Shown: positions 28,932 to 36,218 of the stretch, piece by piece
How the letters are laid out: every line of letters starts with the position of its first letter
How positions within the stretch are numbered: position 1 is the first letter of the stretch
NCBI RefSeq assembly: GCF_000473165.1
Contig: NZ_KI421504.1
Coordinates: 3,076,094-3,140,093, forward strand
Direction of reading: 5' to 3'
Source of the DNA: Leisingera aquimarina DSM 24565
GTDB lineage: Bacteria; Pseudomonadota; Alphaproteobacteria; Rhodobacterales; Rhodobacteraceae
DNA: 64,000 bases
Program-made: the position numbers and the translations under genes
The notes under the pieces: model-generated
What the model was told of the DNA's origin: nothing
The model's input: only the letters and a program-made list of their open reading frames with translations
The model's database searches: none

Positions 28932-29708
28932 ATGGCTCTTCCTGAGTTCACCATGCGTCAGCTGCTTGAAGCTGGCGTTCACTTCGGCCACCAGACTCAG
29001 CGCTGGAACCCGCGTATGGCACCGTTCATTTACGGTTCGCGCAATGGCATCCACATCATGGACCTGACCCAGACTGTTCCGATGCTGGACCAGGCGCTGC
29101 AGGTTGTCCGTGACACCGTTGCCAAAGGCGGCCGCGTCCTGTTCGTCGGCACCAAGCGCCAGGCAGCCGGCCCGATCGCCGAAGCGGCTGAAAAGTCGGC
29201 TCAGTACTTCATGAACCACCGCTGGCTCGGCGGCACCCTGACCAACTGGAAAACCGTTTCCCAGTCGATCAACCGCCTGAAGGAAATCGACGAGAAAATG
29301 GCGGGCGGCGCCGAAGGCCTGACCAAGAAAGAGCGTCTGGGCATGGAACGCGACCAGGAGAAGCTCGAAGCGTCTCTGGGCGGCATCCGTGAAATGGGCG
29401 GCGTGCCGGACCTGCTGTTCGTCATCGACGTCAAAAAAGAAGCGCTGGCCATCGCCGAAGCCAAGAAACTGGGTATTCCGGTTGTGGCTGTTGTCGACAC
29501 CAACTGCTCCCCCGATGGCGTGGATTTCATCATCCCCGGCAACGACGACGCATCGCGCGCCATCTCGCTGTACTGCGATCTGGTTGCCCGCGCGGCACTT
29601 GACGGCATGTCCGCTCAGCTGGGTGCTGCAGGCGTTGACCTGGGCGCGCTCGAAGAAGCGCCGGCCGAAGAAGCCGTGGCTGAAGAAGCCGCTGCTGCTG
29701 ACGCCTGA
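28932..29708 (+). CDS. rpsB: 30S ribosomal protein S2
   Basis: A 258-residue S2, starting [20 protein letters not shown] with the expected [21 protein letters not shown]-type block (first 20 residues of that run are canonical). A short acidic Ala/Glu-rich C-terminal tail ([18 protein letters not shown]) is usual in alphaproteobacteria. AAAGGATAT precedes the ATG. It is followed by tsf, the universal neighbour, with a hairpin in between. Confidence 0.98.
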   Translation: MALPEFTMRQLLEAGVHFGHQTQRWNPRMAPFIYGSRNGIHIMDLTQTVPMLDQALQVVRDTVAKGGRVLFVGTKRQAAGPIAEAAEKSAQYFMNHRWLGGTLTNWKTVSQSINRLKEIDEKMAGGAEGLTKKERLGMERDQEKLEASLGGIREMGGVPDLLFVIDVKKEALAIAEAKKLGIPVVAVVDTNCSPDGVDFIIPGNDDASRAISLYCDLVARAALDGMSAQLGAAGVDLGALEEAPAEEAVAEEAAAADA

Positions 29709-29734
29709 TCCGTCCCGTCACGGAACTGACATGC

Positions 29735-29767
29735 GGGGCAGGGTATCACCTGCCCCAAATCTGTTTT
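29735..29767 (+). terminator. Hairpin with T tract between rpsB and tsf
   Basis: GGGGCAGG/CCTGCCCC stem with a six-base loop, then AAATCTGTTTTT. It is a partial terminator or attenuator that could lower tsf relative to rpsB expression. Confidence 0.55.
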
Positions 29768-29787
29768 TGAATTGAGGAGAGCCTAAG

Positions 29788-30663
29788 ATGGCAATCACTG
29801 CTGCTATGGTGAAAGAACTGCGCGAATCCACCGGCGCAGGCATGATGGACGCGAAGAAAGCCCTGGTCGAAAACAACGGCGACATGGAAGCCGCGGTTGA
29901 CTGGCTGCGCACCAAAGGCCTGGCCAAGGCTGCCAAGAAATCCGGCCGTACCGCCGCAGAAGGCCTGGTTGCCGTGATCGTTGAAGGCAACAAAGGCGTT
30001 GCCGTCGAAGTGAACTCGGAAACCGACTTTGTCGGCAAGAACGCTGAATTCCAGGAAATGGTCGGCAGCATCGCCAAAGCTGCCCTGAACGTTTCGGACG
30101 TTGAAGCGCTGAAAGCTGCCGACATGGGCGGCAAGACTGTTGCTGAGACCATCACCGACAAGATCGCCACCATTGGCGAAAACATGTCGGTCCGCCGTAT
30201 GGCCGCGCTGGAAGGCGAAACCGTTGTGTCCTACGTGCACAATGCCGCCACTGCTGGCATGGGCAAAATCGGTGTTCTGGTTGCCATGAACGGCGGCGAC
30301 GCAGCGATCGGCAAACAGATTGCAATGCACATTGCAGCTGCCAACCCCGCCGCGCTGTCCGAAGCCGATATGGACGCCTCTGTGGTTGAGAAGGAAAAGC
30401 AGGTTCAGATGGACATCGCCCGCGAATCCGGCAAGCCGGAGCAGGTGATTGAAAAGATGATCGTCGGCCGGATGAAGAAATTCGTCGCAGAATCGACCCT
30501 GCTGAACCAGCAGTTCGTTGTGAACCCGGACCTGACCGTTGAAGCCGCAGCCAAAGAAGCAGGCGCAACCATCACTGGTTTTGCCCGCGTCGAAGTCGGT
30601 GAAGGCATCGAAGTCGAAAAAGAAGACTTCGCAGCCGAAGTGGCCAAGGCCGCACAGGGCTGA
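29788..30663 (+). CDS. tsf: Elongation factor Ts
   Basis: A 291-residue guanine-nucleotide exchange factor for EF-Tu. The N-terminal UBA-like domain ([20 protein letters not shown]) and the core TDFVGKN motif (in [12 protein letters not shown]) are present. GAGGAGAG lies 10 bases before the ATG. It is followed by a strong terminator. Confidence 0.98.
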   Translation: MAITAAMVKELRESTGAGMMDAKKALVENNGDMEAAVDWLRTKGLAKAAKKSGRTAAEGLVAVIVEGNKGVAVEVNSETDFVGKNAEFQEMVGSIAKAALNVSDVEALKAADMGGKTVAETITDKIATIGENMSVRRMAALEGETVVSYVHNAATAGMGKIGVLVAMNGGDAAIGKQIAMHIAAANPAALSEADMDASVVEKEKQVQMDIARESGKPEQVIEKMIVGRMKKFVAESTLLNQQFVVNPDLTVEAAAKEAGATITGFARVEVGEGIEVEKEDFAAEVAKAAQG

Positions 30664-30697
30664 TTTGGGCTGATCAGCCCTCACGCTTGAATTCAGG

Positions 30698-30728
30698 AAC
30701 CGGCAGGGACATCCCTGCCGGTTTTTTT
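30698..30728 (+). terminator. Rho-independent terminator after tsf
   Basis: Stem CCGGCAGGG/CCCTGCCGG, extended by AA/TT, followed by seven T residues. Confidence 0.93.
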
Positions 30729-30793
30729 GTGCGCATCGTCCGCATACGGACGCTGCCCCGGCGGCTGATATCGGAGGAAGGGATTGCGAGGGA

Positions 30794-30876
30794 CCCCACT
30801 GATGGGGATGGGCGAGGCCCCTCTGTATCCGGAATAGACGCGGAACAATACGCGTCTACTCCTGACCAGGTAGGAG
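30794..30876 (+). other. Cluster of three stem-loops in a gene-free region
   Basis: Three short perfect inverted repeats follow one another: CCCCA-CTGA-TGGGG (30794-30807), TAGACGCG with an 8-nt loop and CGCGTCTA (30835-30858), and CTCCT with AGGAG (30859-30876). The last arm doubles as a Shine-Dalgarno-like sequence for the small frame at 30881. This could be an mRNA leader or a small RNA. No known RNA family is recognised. Confidence 0.4.
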
Positions 30877-30880
30877 AGCC

Positions 30881-31036
30881 TTGAAATCACAAGGGTCGTT
30901 ACCCATTAGTTCCTTGGCTAAAGCCACCACTCACGGAACAGGGGCAACATGCAGAAAATCAACCTATAACGGTAGTATAGAATTCCATACTTCTTACGGC
31001 TTAGTTCAGACCGGCATGGTCAGTAAAACCGGTTAA
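30881..31036 (+). CDS. Candidate small ORF, 51 aa, TTG start
   Basis: An uninterrupted frame of 51 codons starts with TTG four bases after GGTAGGAGAG and ends at TAA 31034. It reads MKSQGSLPISSLAKATT, then HGTGATCRKSTYNGSIEF and a short tail ending SKTG. Base composition is visibly more AT-rich than the neighbouring genes, and the usage of TTA, AGT and AAA codons is unlike theirs, so it is either an acquired gene, a leader peptide, or chance. No family is recognised. Confidence 0.22.
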   Translation: MKSQGSLPISSLAKATTHGTGATCRKSTYNGSIEFHTSYGLVQTGMVSKTG

Positions 31037-31137
31037 GTTTCCGTCGCTTGCAAGCGATCTGAGAAGGTCCGGCGGCGTCTGCAATTGCCGCGGCAGCAGC
31101 GGCGGCACGGCCTGGTCATCCACAGCCAAGCAGCAGT
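31037..31137. other. Short spacer with a 14-bp palindrome
   Basis: Between the candidate small ORF and the end of the LuxR gene there is only the palindrome TCGCTTGCAAGCGA (31044-31057) and GC-rich sequence. With its position downstream of luxR on the minus strand it may be part of a terminator, but it has no T tract. Confidence 0.35.
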
Positions 31138-31893
31138 TTATGCATCCATGATATACATCTGATTGTGCAGCGCTGCCTTCAAAACAGCCTGGGCGGTTGT
31201 CTCGACCGACAGCGATTCCCTGGCAAGACGCAGGTGTTTTTCAATCGTCGCGGGTGTAAGTTCCATCAAGAGTGCAATGTCCTGCGTGGTTTTGCCATCT
31301 CCAACCCATTGTAGAACCTCCCGCTGCCGTTTGGTAAGGCTGCGGTTTGGTGCAGTATAGGGCAGGGTGAGGATCTTCAGATGGGCGACATTGTTCATCA
31401 ATACGATGTCATCGCCCGACTTCTGCCACAGCGCATCCACCGCATCCTGAGACATGCCCGGTTTTGCGGCCAGTGATATCGCGCCTTTGTAGCGGGGAGA
31501 AGCAGAGTAGAAACTGACGGTATAACCGGCATTCATGTCGAGCTTCTGATTGAACTCATGCACCCGCTGGGCTTCGGGCCCAAGTGTCCCGTCGGCAATC
31601 ATGTCCTGCACAATACGCCAGCTGCCGGCGCCTTCGTTCTCCAAAGCCCAGCGAAGCATCGGCGCATGGAAATACAGGCCCTTATGCAGGAATCCGTGCA
31701 GATACTCGCTGTCATGATTGGACAGGATGACAAAATCATCCGGATCCCCCAGCGACGTTTCCGTTTTGTAACGGGTGTAACCGTAGATCAGCCGGTCGAA
31801 CCCGAACCTGGACATTTGCCGGACATGCCCGTGCCACAGCTCTTCCAGACTTTGAGCGCCGCAAATGGAGTTCAGGTATTCCTTTACATTCAT
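31138..31893 (-). CDS. LuxR-type regulator with autoinducer-binding domain (solo)
   Basis: A 251-residue regulator. Residues about 15-165 match the autoinducer-binding domain (PF03472) and the C-terminus is a GerE/LuxR HTH (SLTKRQREVLQWVGDGKTTQ). Counting back without gaps from the conserved Trp in GAGSW, the TraR W57-Y61-D70-P71-W85 positions become Y, F, A, P and W. The Asp that binds the amide of N-acyl-homoserine lactones is therefore missing. No luxI lies in the window. The ATG at 31893 overlaps the aroQ stop (ATGA), so expression is coupled to a shikimate-pathway gene. A non-AHL ligand is the natural inference. Confidence 0.85.
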   Translation of the reverse strand: MNVKEYLNSICGAQSLEELWHGHVRQMSRFGFDRLIYGYTRYKTETSLGDPDDFVILSNHDSEYLHGFLHKGLYFHAPMLRWALENEGAGSWRIVQDMIADGTLGPEAQRVHEFNQKLDMNAGYTVSFYSASPRYKGAISLAAKPGMSQDAVDALWQKSGDDIVLMNNVAHLKILTLPYTAPNRSLTKRQREVLQWVGDGKTTQDIALLMELTPATIEKHLRLARESLSVETTAQAVLKAALHNQMYIMDA

Positions 31894-32339
31894 GCTGTTG
31901 CGGCCACTTTCAAATGTGCTTTCAAAGCATCCAGCGCCAACAGGTACCCCTGCGCGCCAAAACCGCAAATCTGCCCCAGCGCCGCCTTGGCGATATAGGA
32001 GGTGTGCCGGAATGGCTCGCGTGCATGAATATTGGAGAGATGCACTTCAACGGCCGGAAGCTCTACGGAAATCAAGGCATCCATCAGGGCAATTGACGTG
32101 TGCGTGTAGGCGCCGGCGTTCAGGATGATCCCATGATGCTGACCCTTGGCCGCATGAATAGCATCAATCAACGCCCCTTCATGGTTCGACTGGAAGCAGC
32201 TGACCGAGACCCCGAGTGTCTGAGCATGATCGGCGCAGGCCTGCTCCACCATCGCCAGAGTGACCGAGCCATAGACGTCCGGCTGCCGGGTACCAAGCAG
32301 GTTGAGGTTGGGGCCGTTCAATACCAGAATGCTCGTCAT
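31890..32339 (-). CDS. aroQ: 3-dehydroquinate dehydratase, type II
   Basis: A 149-residue type II dehydroquinase (dodecameric, shikimate pathway step 3). Signature LVLNGPNLNLLGTRQPDVYG contains the catalytic Arg and Tyr loop (R18, Y23 region), followed by the FQSNHEGALID lid, LNAGAYTHTSIAL and the EVHLSNIHAREPFRH active-site histidine. It overlaps the start of a LuxR-type gene by 4 bp. It is the first gene of a two-gene unit. Roseobacters may carry a second dehydroquinase; whether this one is biosynthetic or serves quinate/regulatory metabolism cannot be told. Confidence 0.93.
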   Translation of the reverse strand: MTSILVLNGPNLNLLGTRQPDVYGSVTLAMVEQACADHAQTLGVSVSCFQSNHEGALIDAIHAAKGQHHGIILNAGAYTHTSIALMDALISVELPAVEVHLSNIHAREPFRHTSYIAKAALGQICGFGAQGYLLALDALKAHLKVAATA

Positions 32340-32417
32340 CGGATCTATTTCCTTTTCGTCCTTCCCTTTGAACTTCTAAGACAAATTTATTGCAAATGCG
32401 AACACGCAAACGCGCAT

Positions 32418-32446
32418 GAATTGAAAAAATTCAAATTTTGGAATTT
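32418..32446. promoter_or_regulatory. AT-rich triple GAATT element upstream of aroQ
   Basis: Within 348 bp of gene-free DNA between aroQ (minus) and the serine-hydrolase gene (plus), GAATT, AATTC and GAATT occur at 32418, 32428 and 32441, forming two overlapping inverted repeats (AAATTC-N8-GAATTT). It lies about 80 bp upstream of aroQ, in the right place for an operator. The rest of the gap, to 32687, shows no gene. Confidence 0.35.
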
Positions 32447-32687
32447 ACTGAACCCGCTGCTGCAAGCGTTTGCCCGGCACTTTCAGAAGCCTTCTATTCC
32501 AGCCAATTTTCGAATTCACCGCTGTCACTGCGGTTGGAACCGTCATCGGGTTTTTGGGAATTTCATTCTGTCTGTATTCCGGCACCCGCGCTCCGAAGCC
32601 TGAAACGCAACGTCTCCCGGCTCGTCTCCTTTAGAAACACAGTATACAGTCCGGATGGATGAGGCAGAGCAGTAAGGGGGCGCAGTG

Positions 32688-33899
32688 ATGAGATCAGACC
32701 GGCTGGAACGCATCAGGCGCTGGCAGCAACGTTATGTGGATGAAGGAAAATATCCCGGAAGCTCCCTTCTGATCCGCCGCCACGGTAAGGAACAGTATTT
32801 TCACACGGCAGGCCTGCGCAACATCGAGGAGAGCCTGCCATTCACCCGTGACACGCTGGTGCGCCTCTATTCGATGACCAAACCAGTGACATCAGTGGCT
32901 GTGATGTCTCTTCTGGAGCAAGGGCTGTTCCACCTGGATGCCCCTGTCAGTGATTTTCTTCCGGAATTCAATGATATGCAGGCGCTGATACCCGAAGCCG
33001 GGCATATCAGCCAGACCGAGCCTTGCGCTGTTCCGACACTGCAACAGCTGCTGACCCACACCAGCGGGCTGAGTTACCCGTTCAATCCCGGCCTCCTGCC
33101 GGAAGTCATGGCCAAGGAAGATTTGCTGTTTAAGCCGGACCACGGATCACTGGCCCCAATGGTGACGCGGCTTGCGCGCCTGCCGTTGGCTTTTCAGCCA
33201 GGAACCCGTTGGGAGTATTCCGTTGCGACTGATGTGCTGGGCCGCGTTGCCGAGGTTGTTTCGGGCAAGCCCTTGGGCCGGCTCCTGCAAGAGGTGATCT
33301 TTGAGCCGCTGGGAATGTCGGAGACCGGGTTCCAGCCGCCCAGCGGGGCAGGGAGCCGGTTTGCCTCTCTCTATACTCCGCTGGCGGGTGATGCCCTGGC
33401 GCTGAATTCCGCAGAGACCGGCACCGACAGCCTGCGCCCGACCGACAGTTACCCGCATTCTCCCTTCTGGCAGGCCGAAATGCACTCTGGCGGAGGCGGA
33501 TTGATCGGCACGATCGACGACTATATGAAATTCACCGAAATGCTCCGGTGCCGCGGCCGCTGCGGAGACGGCTTTATCATCAGTCCGCAAACTTCTGATT
33601 TTATGATGCAAAATCACCTTTCCGGAGATATCGCTTCGATGGGTCCGCAAAGCTTTGCTGAACAGCCGATGGAAGGCATGGGTTTTGGCCTTGGCGGCGC
33701 TGTTGTTCTGGATCCGGCACGGGCGCGGTGCCCCGGATCCGTTGGTGATTTCAGCTGGGGCGGCATTGCGTCGACGTTCTTCTGGCTGGACCGGCAGCTT
33801 GATATGTCGGTGGTGTTTCTGACTCAGCTGGCGCCCTCCAGCTCGTACCCGTCACGGCCGGAACTCAAGGCGCTGGTTCATGGCGCCATTGCCGAGTGA
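32688..33899 (+). CDS. Beta-lactamase-family serine hydrolase (EstB/class C-like)
   Basis: A 403-residue penicillin-binding-fold hydrolase. The catalytic S62-M-T-K65 motif (SMTK) and the second-motif Tyr in WEYSVATDVLG are in place; the third motif is probably HSGGGG in the C-terminal part. No signal peptide is seen, so a cytoplasmic esterase or peptidase role is more likely than drug resistance. The ATG at 32688 is eight bases after AAGGGGG; a GTG three bases upstream is also possible. It is followed by tesB after 54 bp, suggesting acyl-ester metabolism, but the substrate is unknown. Confidence 0.85.
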   Translation: MRSDRLERIRRWQQRYVDEGKYPGSSLLIRRHGKEQYFHTAGLRNIEESLPFTRDTLVRLYSMTKPVTSVAVMSLLEQGLFHLDAPVSDFLPEFNDMQALIPEAGHISQTEPCAVPTLQQLLTHTSGLSYPFNPGLLPEVMAKEDLLFKPDHGSLAPMVTRLARLPLAFQPGTRWEYSVATDVLGRVAEVVSGKPLGRLLQEVIFEPLGMSETGFQPPSGAGSRFASLYTPLAGDALALNSAETGTDSLRPTDSYPHSPFWQAEMHSGGGGLIGTIDDYMKFTEMLRCRGRCGDGFIISPQTSDFMMQNHLSGDIASMGPQSFAEQPMEGMGFGLGGAVVLDPARARCPGSVGDFSWGGIASTFFWLDRQLDMSVVFLTQLAPSSSYPSRPELKALVHGAIAE

Positions 33900-33953
33900 C
33901 TTCCAACTGCCGCAGTTCCAGGTAAGATAAGCGTTCTGTACAAAAAATGACCA

Positions 33954-34832
33954 ATGAAAGCGCTGCAAATGCCGGATACCGCCAAAGTTCTCCTTGATCT
34001 GCTGGATCTGGAAGCGCTTGATACCAATCTCTACCGCGGATCCGGTTCCGGTGGCGAAACGCCGACCCGCATCTATGGCGGCCAGGTGATCGCACAGGCG
34101 CTGACGGCGGCATATGCAACTGTTTCCGGGCGGTTATGCCATTCTCTTCATGCCTATTTCATTCGTCCGGGCGACCCGTCAAGGCCGGTCATTTACGAGG
34201 TTGACCCGGCCCGGGACGGCCGCAGTTTTACCACCCGGCGGGTGGTGGCCATGCAGAACGGCAAACAAATCCTGAACCTGGCATCTTCCTTCCACGCACC
34301 GGAGCCTGGATGGGAGCATCAACACAAAATGCCGGATGTTCCAGCGCCGGCCATGCTGGAGCCGCGTGACAAAATTCTCCTGCGAAATGCGTTCCGGGTT
34401 GACCCGGCCAAACGAGATGAATTCACAAGACCGCGGCCATTCGAGATCCGCGAAATTGCGCCGCGGGATCCTTTGGAGCCGGAAGAAACCTCTGATATCA
34501 ATCATATGTGGATCAGAATGGAAGCCGCTAAAGGAGCCGGTCCTGAGCTGCAGCATATCTTGATGGCCTATGCGTCGGACTTTGGCTTGCTCGGATCGTC
34601 GATGCGGCCGCATGGGCTGACGTTTCACAAACCCGGCGCTATGACCGCAAGCCTGGATCATGCGATGTGGTTTCATGCACCGGTCCATTTTGAGAACTGG
34701 CATCTTTACACAATGGATGCACCGTTTACCGGCAACGGCCGTGGTTTCAATCGCGGGTCTATCTACACAGAGGACGGCCAGCTGATCGCCAGCGTTGCCC
34801 AGGAAGGCTTGCTGCGCCCGACAAGTGATTGA
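33954..34832 (+). CDS. tesB: Acyl-CoA thioesterase II (TesB)
   Basis: A 292-residue double-hotdog thioesterase. N-terminal hotdog: RIYGGQVIAQALTAAYATV and CHSLHAYFIRPGD; C-terminal hotdog: LDHAMWFHAPVHFENWHLY with the catalytic Asp and GNGRGFNRGSIY. It hydrolyses medium/long acyl-CoA in the cytoplasm. Two close ATGs (33954 and 33969) are possible starts. The insertion of an IS30-type element begins about 105 bp after its stop. Confidence 0.92.
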   Translation: MKALQMPDTAKVLLDLLDLEALDTNLYRGSGSGGETPTRIYGGQVIAQALTAAYATVSGRLCHSLHAYFIRPGDPSRPVIYEVDPARDGRSFTTRRVVAMQNGKQILNLASSFHAPEPGWEHQHKMPDVPAPAMLEPRDKILLRNAFRVDPAKRDEFTRPRPFEIREIAPRDPLEPEETSDINHMWIRMEAAKGAGPELQHILMAYASDFGLLGSSMRPHGLTFHKPGAMTASLDHAMWFHAPVHFENWHLYTMDAPFTGNGRGFNRGSIYTEDGQLIASVAQEGLLRPTSD

Positions 34833-34937
34833 AAATTAATATTTTTTAACCGCTCTGACGCAGTGTTTTGACAGAGGAAGAATTAACATAATTCTCATTA
34901 TGGGGCATTGATGTGTACGCGGGGCACATTCTAGATT

Positions 34938-35983
34938 GGGTTGCGACAGTTCCCCTATCTTGCTGGCAAGCAAGGAGAATGGAAGATGGCCCACATAGAG
35001 CTGGATTTGCGTGAACGGCGCGCAATTGAGGATATGCTGAACGCAAAGACGCCCGTGAGCAAGATCGCGGCTGCGCTCGGCAGGCATCGCTCTACTGTCT
35101 ACCGCGAGATCAAGCGCAACCGCTTTGAAGACCGTGAACTGCCAGATATCTGAACGGCTACTAGGGTGTGAACGCGCAGCGAACCGCGGCCGCCAGACGC
35201 ATGCGCCGCCGCAAACTCGTGCGATTGAAAGAACTGCGCAAAGCAGTGATCACCCAATTGAAGGAAGGCTGGTCACCAGAGCAGATTGCCGGCCGCCTTG
35301 GGTTTGAAGGCCAACCGGTGCGTGTGAGCCACGAGACCATTTACGCTTACGTCTATGGCCCCGATGGCCAATCCGAAGAACTGGCGCGCCACCTGCCGAG
35401 CCGGCGCAAGAAACGGCAGCCGCGCGGCCTTGTTTTCCCGCCGGAGCGCTCCATTCATCAGCGCCCGGAGCACGTGAAGTCCCGCGAGACATTCGGTGAA
35501 TGGGAAGGCGATCTGATGATCTTCGAACGCGCCCAGGGCAATGCCAACGTGGCCACGCTTGTAGAGCGAAAGACGCGGTTTGCCGTCTTGTTCAGAAACC
35601 AAGACAGGAGCACCACACACCTGATGAACCGGCTGATGGACGTCATGGAACCCCTGCCCCAGCCGGCGCGGCGGTCCATCACCTTCGACAGAGGGATCGA
35701 GTTCCGGAACTGGCGCAAGCTCAAGCCTGGGATCGGAACGGAGGCGTGGTTCTGCGATCCCCAGGCGCCCTGGCAGAAAGGATCCGTCGAGAACCTCAAC
35801 AAGCGGGCGCGCCGCTACCTGCCACGGGATACGCCTGTGGCCGCGCTCTCAAATCGCTCAATGAAGGCGATTTGCGACCGCTTGAACGGCACACCCAGAA
35901 AATGCCTCGGATGGCGCACACCGGCTGAAGCCTTCCGGGACGAACTCATGAAGCTAGGATAGCAGGAAGCGTCGCAACGACCC
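34938..35983 (+). mobile_element. IS30-family insertion sequence, about 1.05 kb
   Basis: The ends carry imperfect inverted repeats: left GGGTTGCGACAGTTCC (34938 on) and right, read on the other strand, GGGTCGTTGCGACGCTTCC (ending about 35983). They enclose a single transposase frame in the usual IS30 arrangement. Exact ends and target duplication could not be fixed by eye. Confidence 0.8.
34986..35962 (+). pseudogene. IS30-family transposase, disrupted
   Basis: The N-terminal HTH part (MAHIELDLRERRAIEDML, ALGRHRSTVYREIKRN) starts at 34986 after AAGGAG. At about 35146-35151 two extra bases (GATATCTG where GATCTG is expected) shift the frame, and a TAC-to-TAG change at 35162-35164 adds a stop. 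From 35168 the rest is open: EGWSPEQIAGRL, the DDE core with GEWEGDLMI, ITFDRGIEF and WQKGSVENLNKRARRYLP. All three catalytic acidic residues survive, but the protein cannot be made in one piece. Confidence 0.88.
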
Positions 35984-36011
35984 TTGAGCCTCCATAAGCA
36001 ATCCCCCCTGC

Positions 36012-36050
36012 AGTCAAGAAAATGGCTTCCTCTGAAACCAGAGGAAGCCA
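36012..36050 (-). terminator. Rho-independent terminator downstream of nrdJ
   Basis: Perfect 12-bp stem TGGCTTCCTCTG/CAGAGGAAGCCA with AAAC loop. On the minus strand it is followed by TTTTCTTG, so it terminates leftward transcription from nrdJ, about 170 bp after its stop codon. Confidence 0.65.
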
Positions 36051-36218
36051 GTTATCACCGGTCAGGCTCCTTCATTGACTGCCCGAAAGTTTTCTTACCT
36101 GGGCCTTCGCGGTGTTCAGAACGGGCGCACCCGTTCCTGATAGTGTCAGAAGCAGTTATTCTGCTCCCAGTTTCCGTCTGCGCCACCGAGGGAAAATCAG
36201 AGGCGCAGACGGTGTCCT

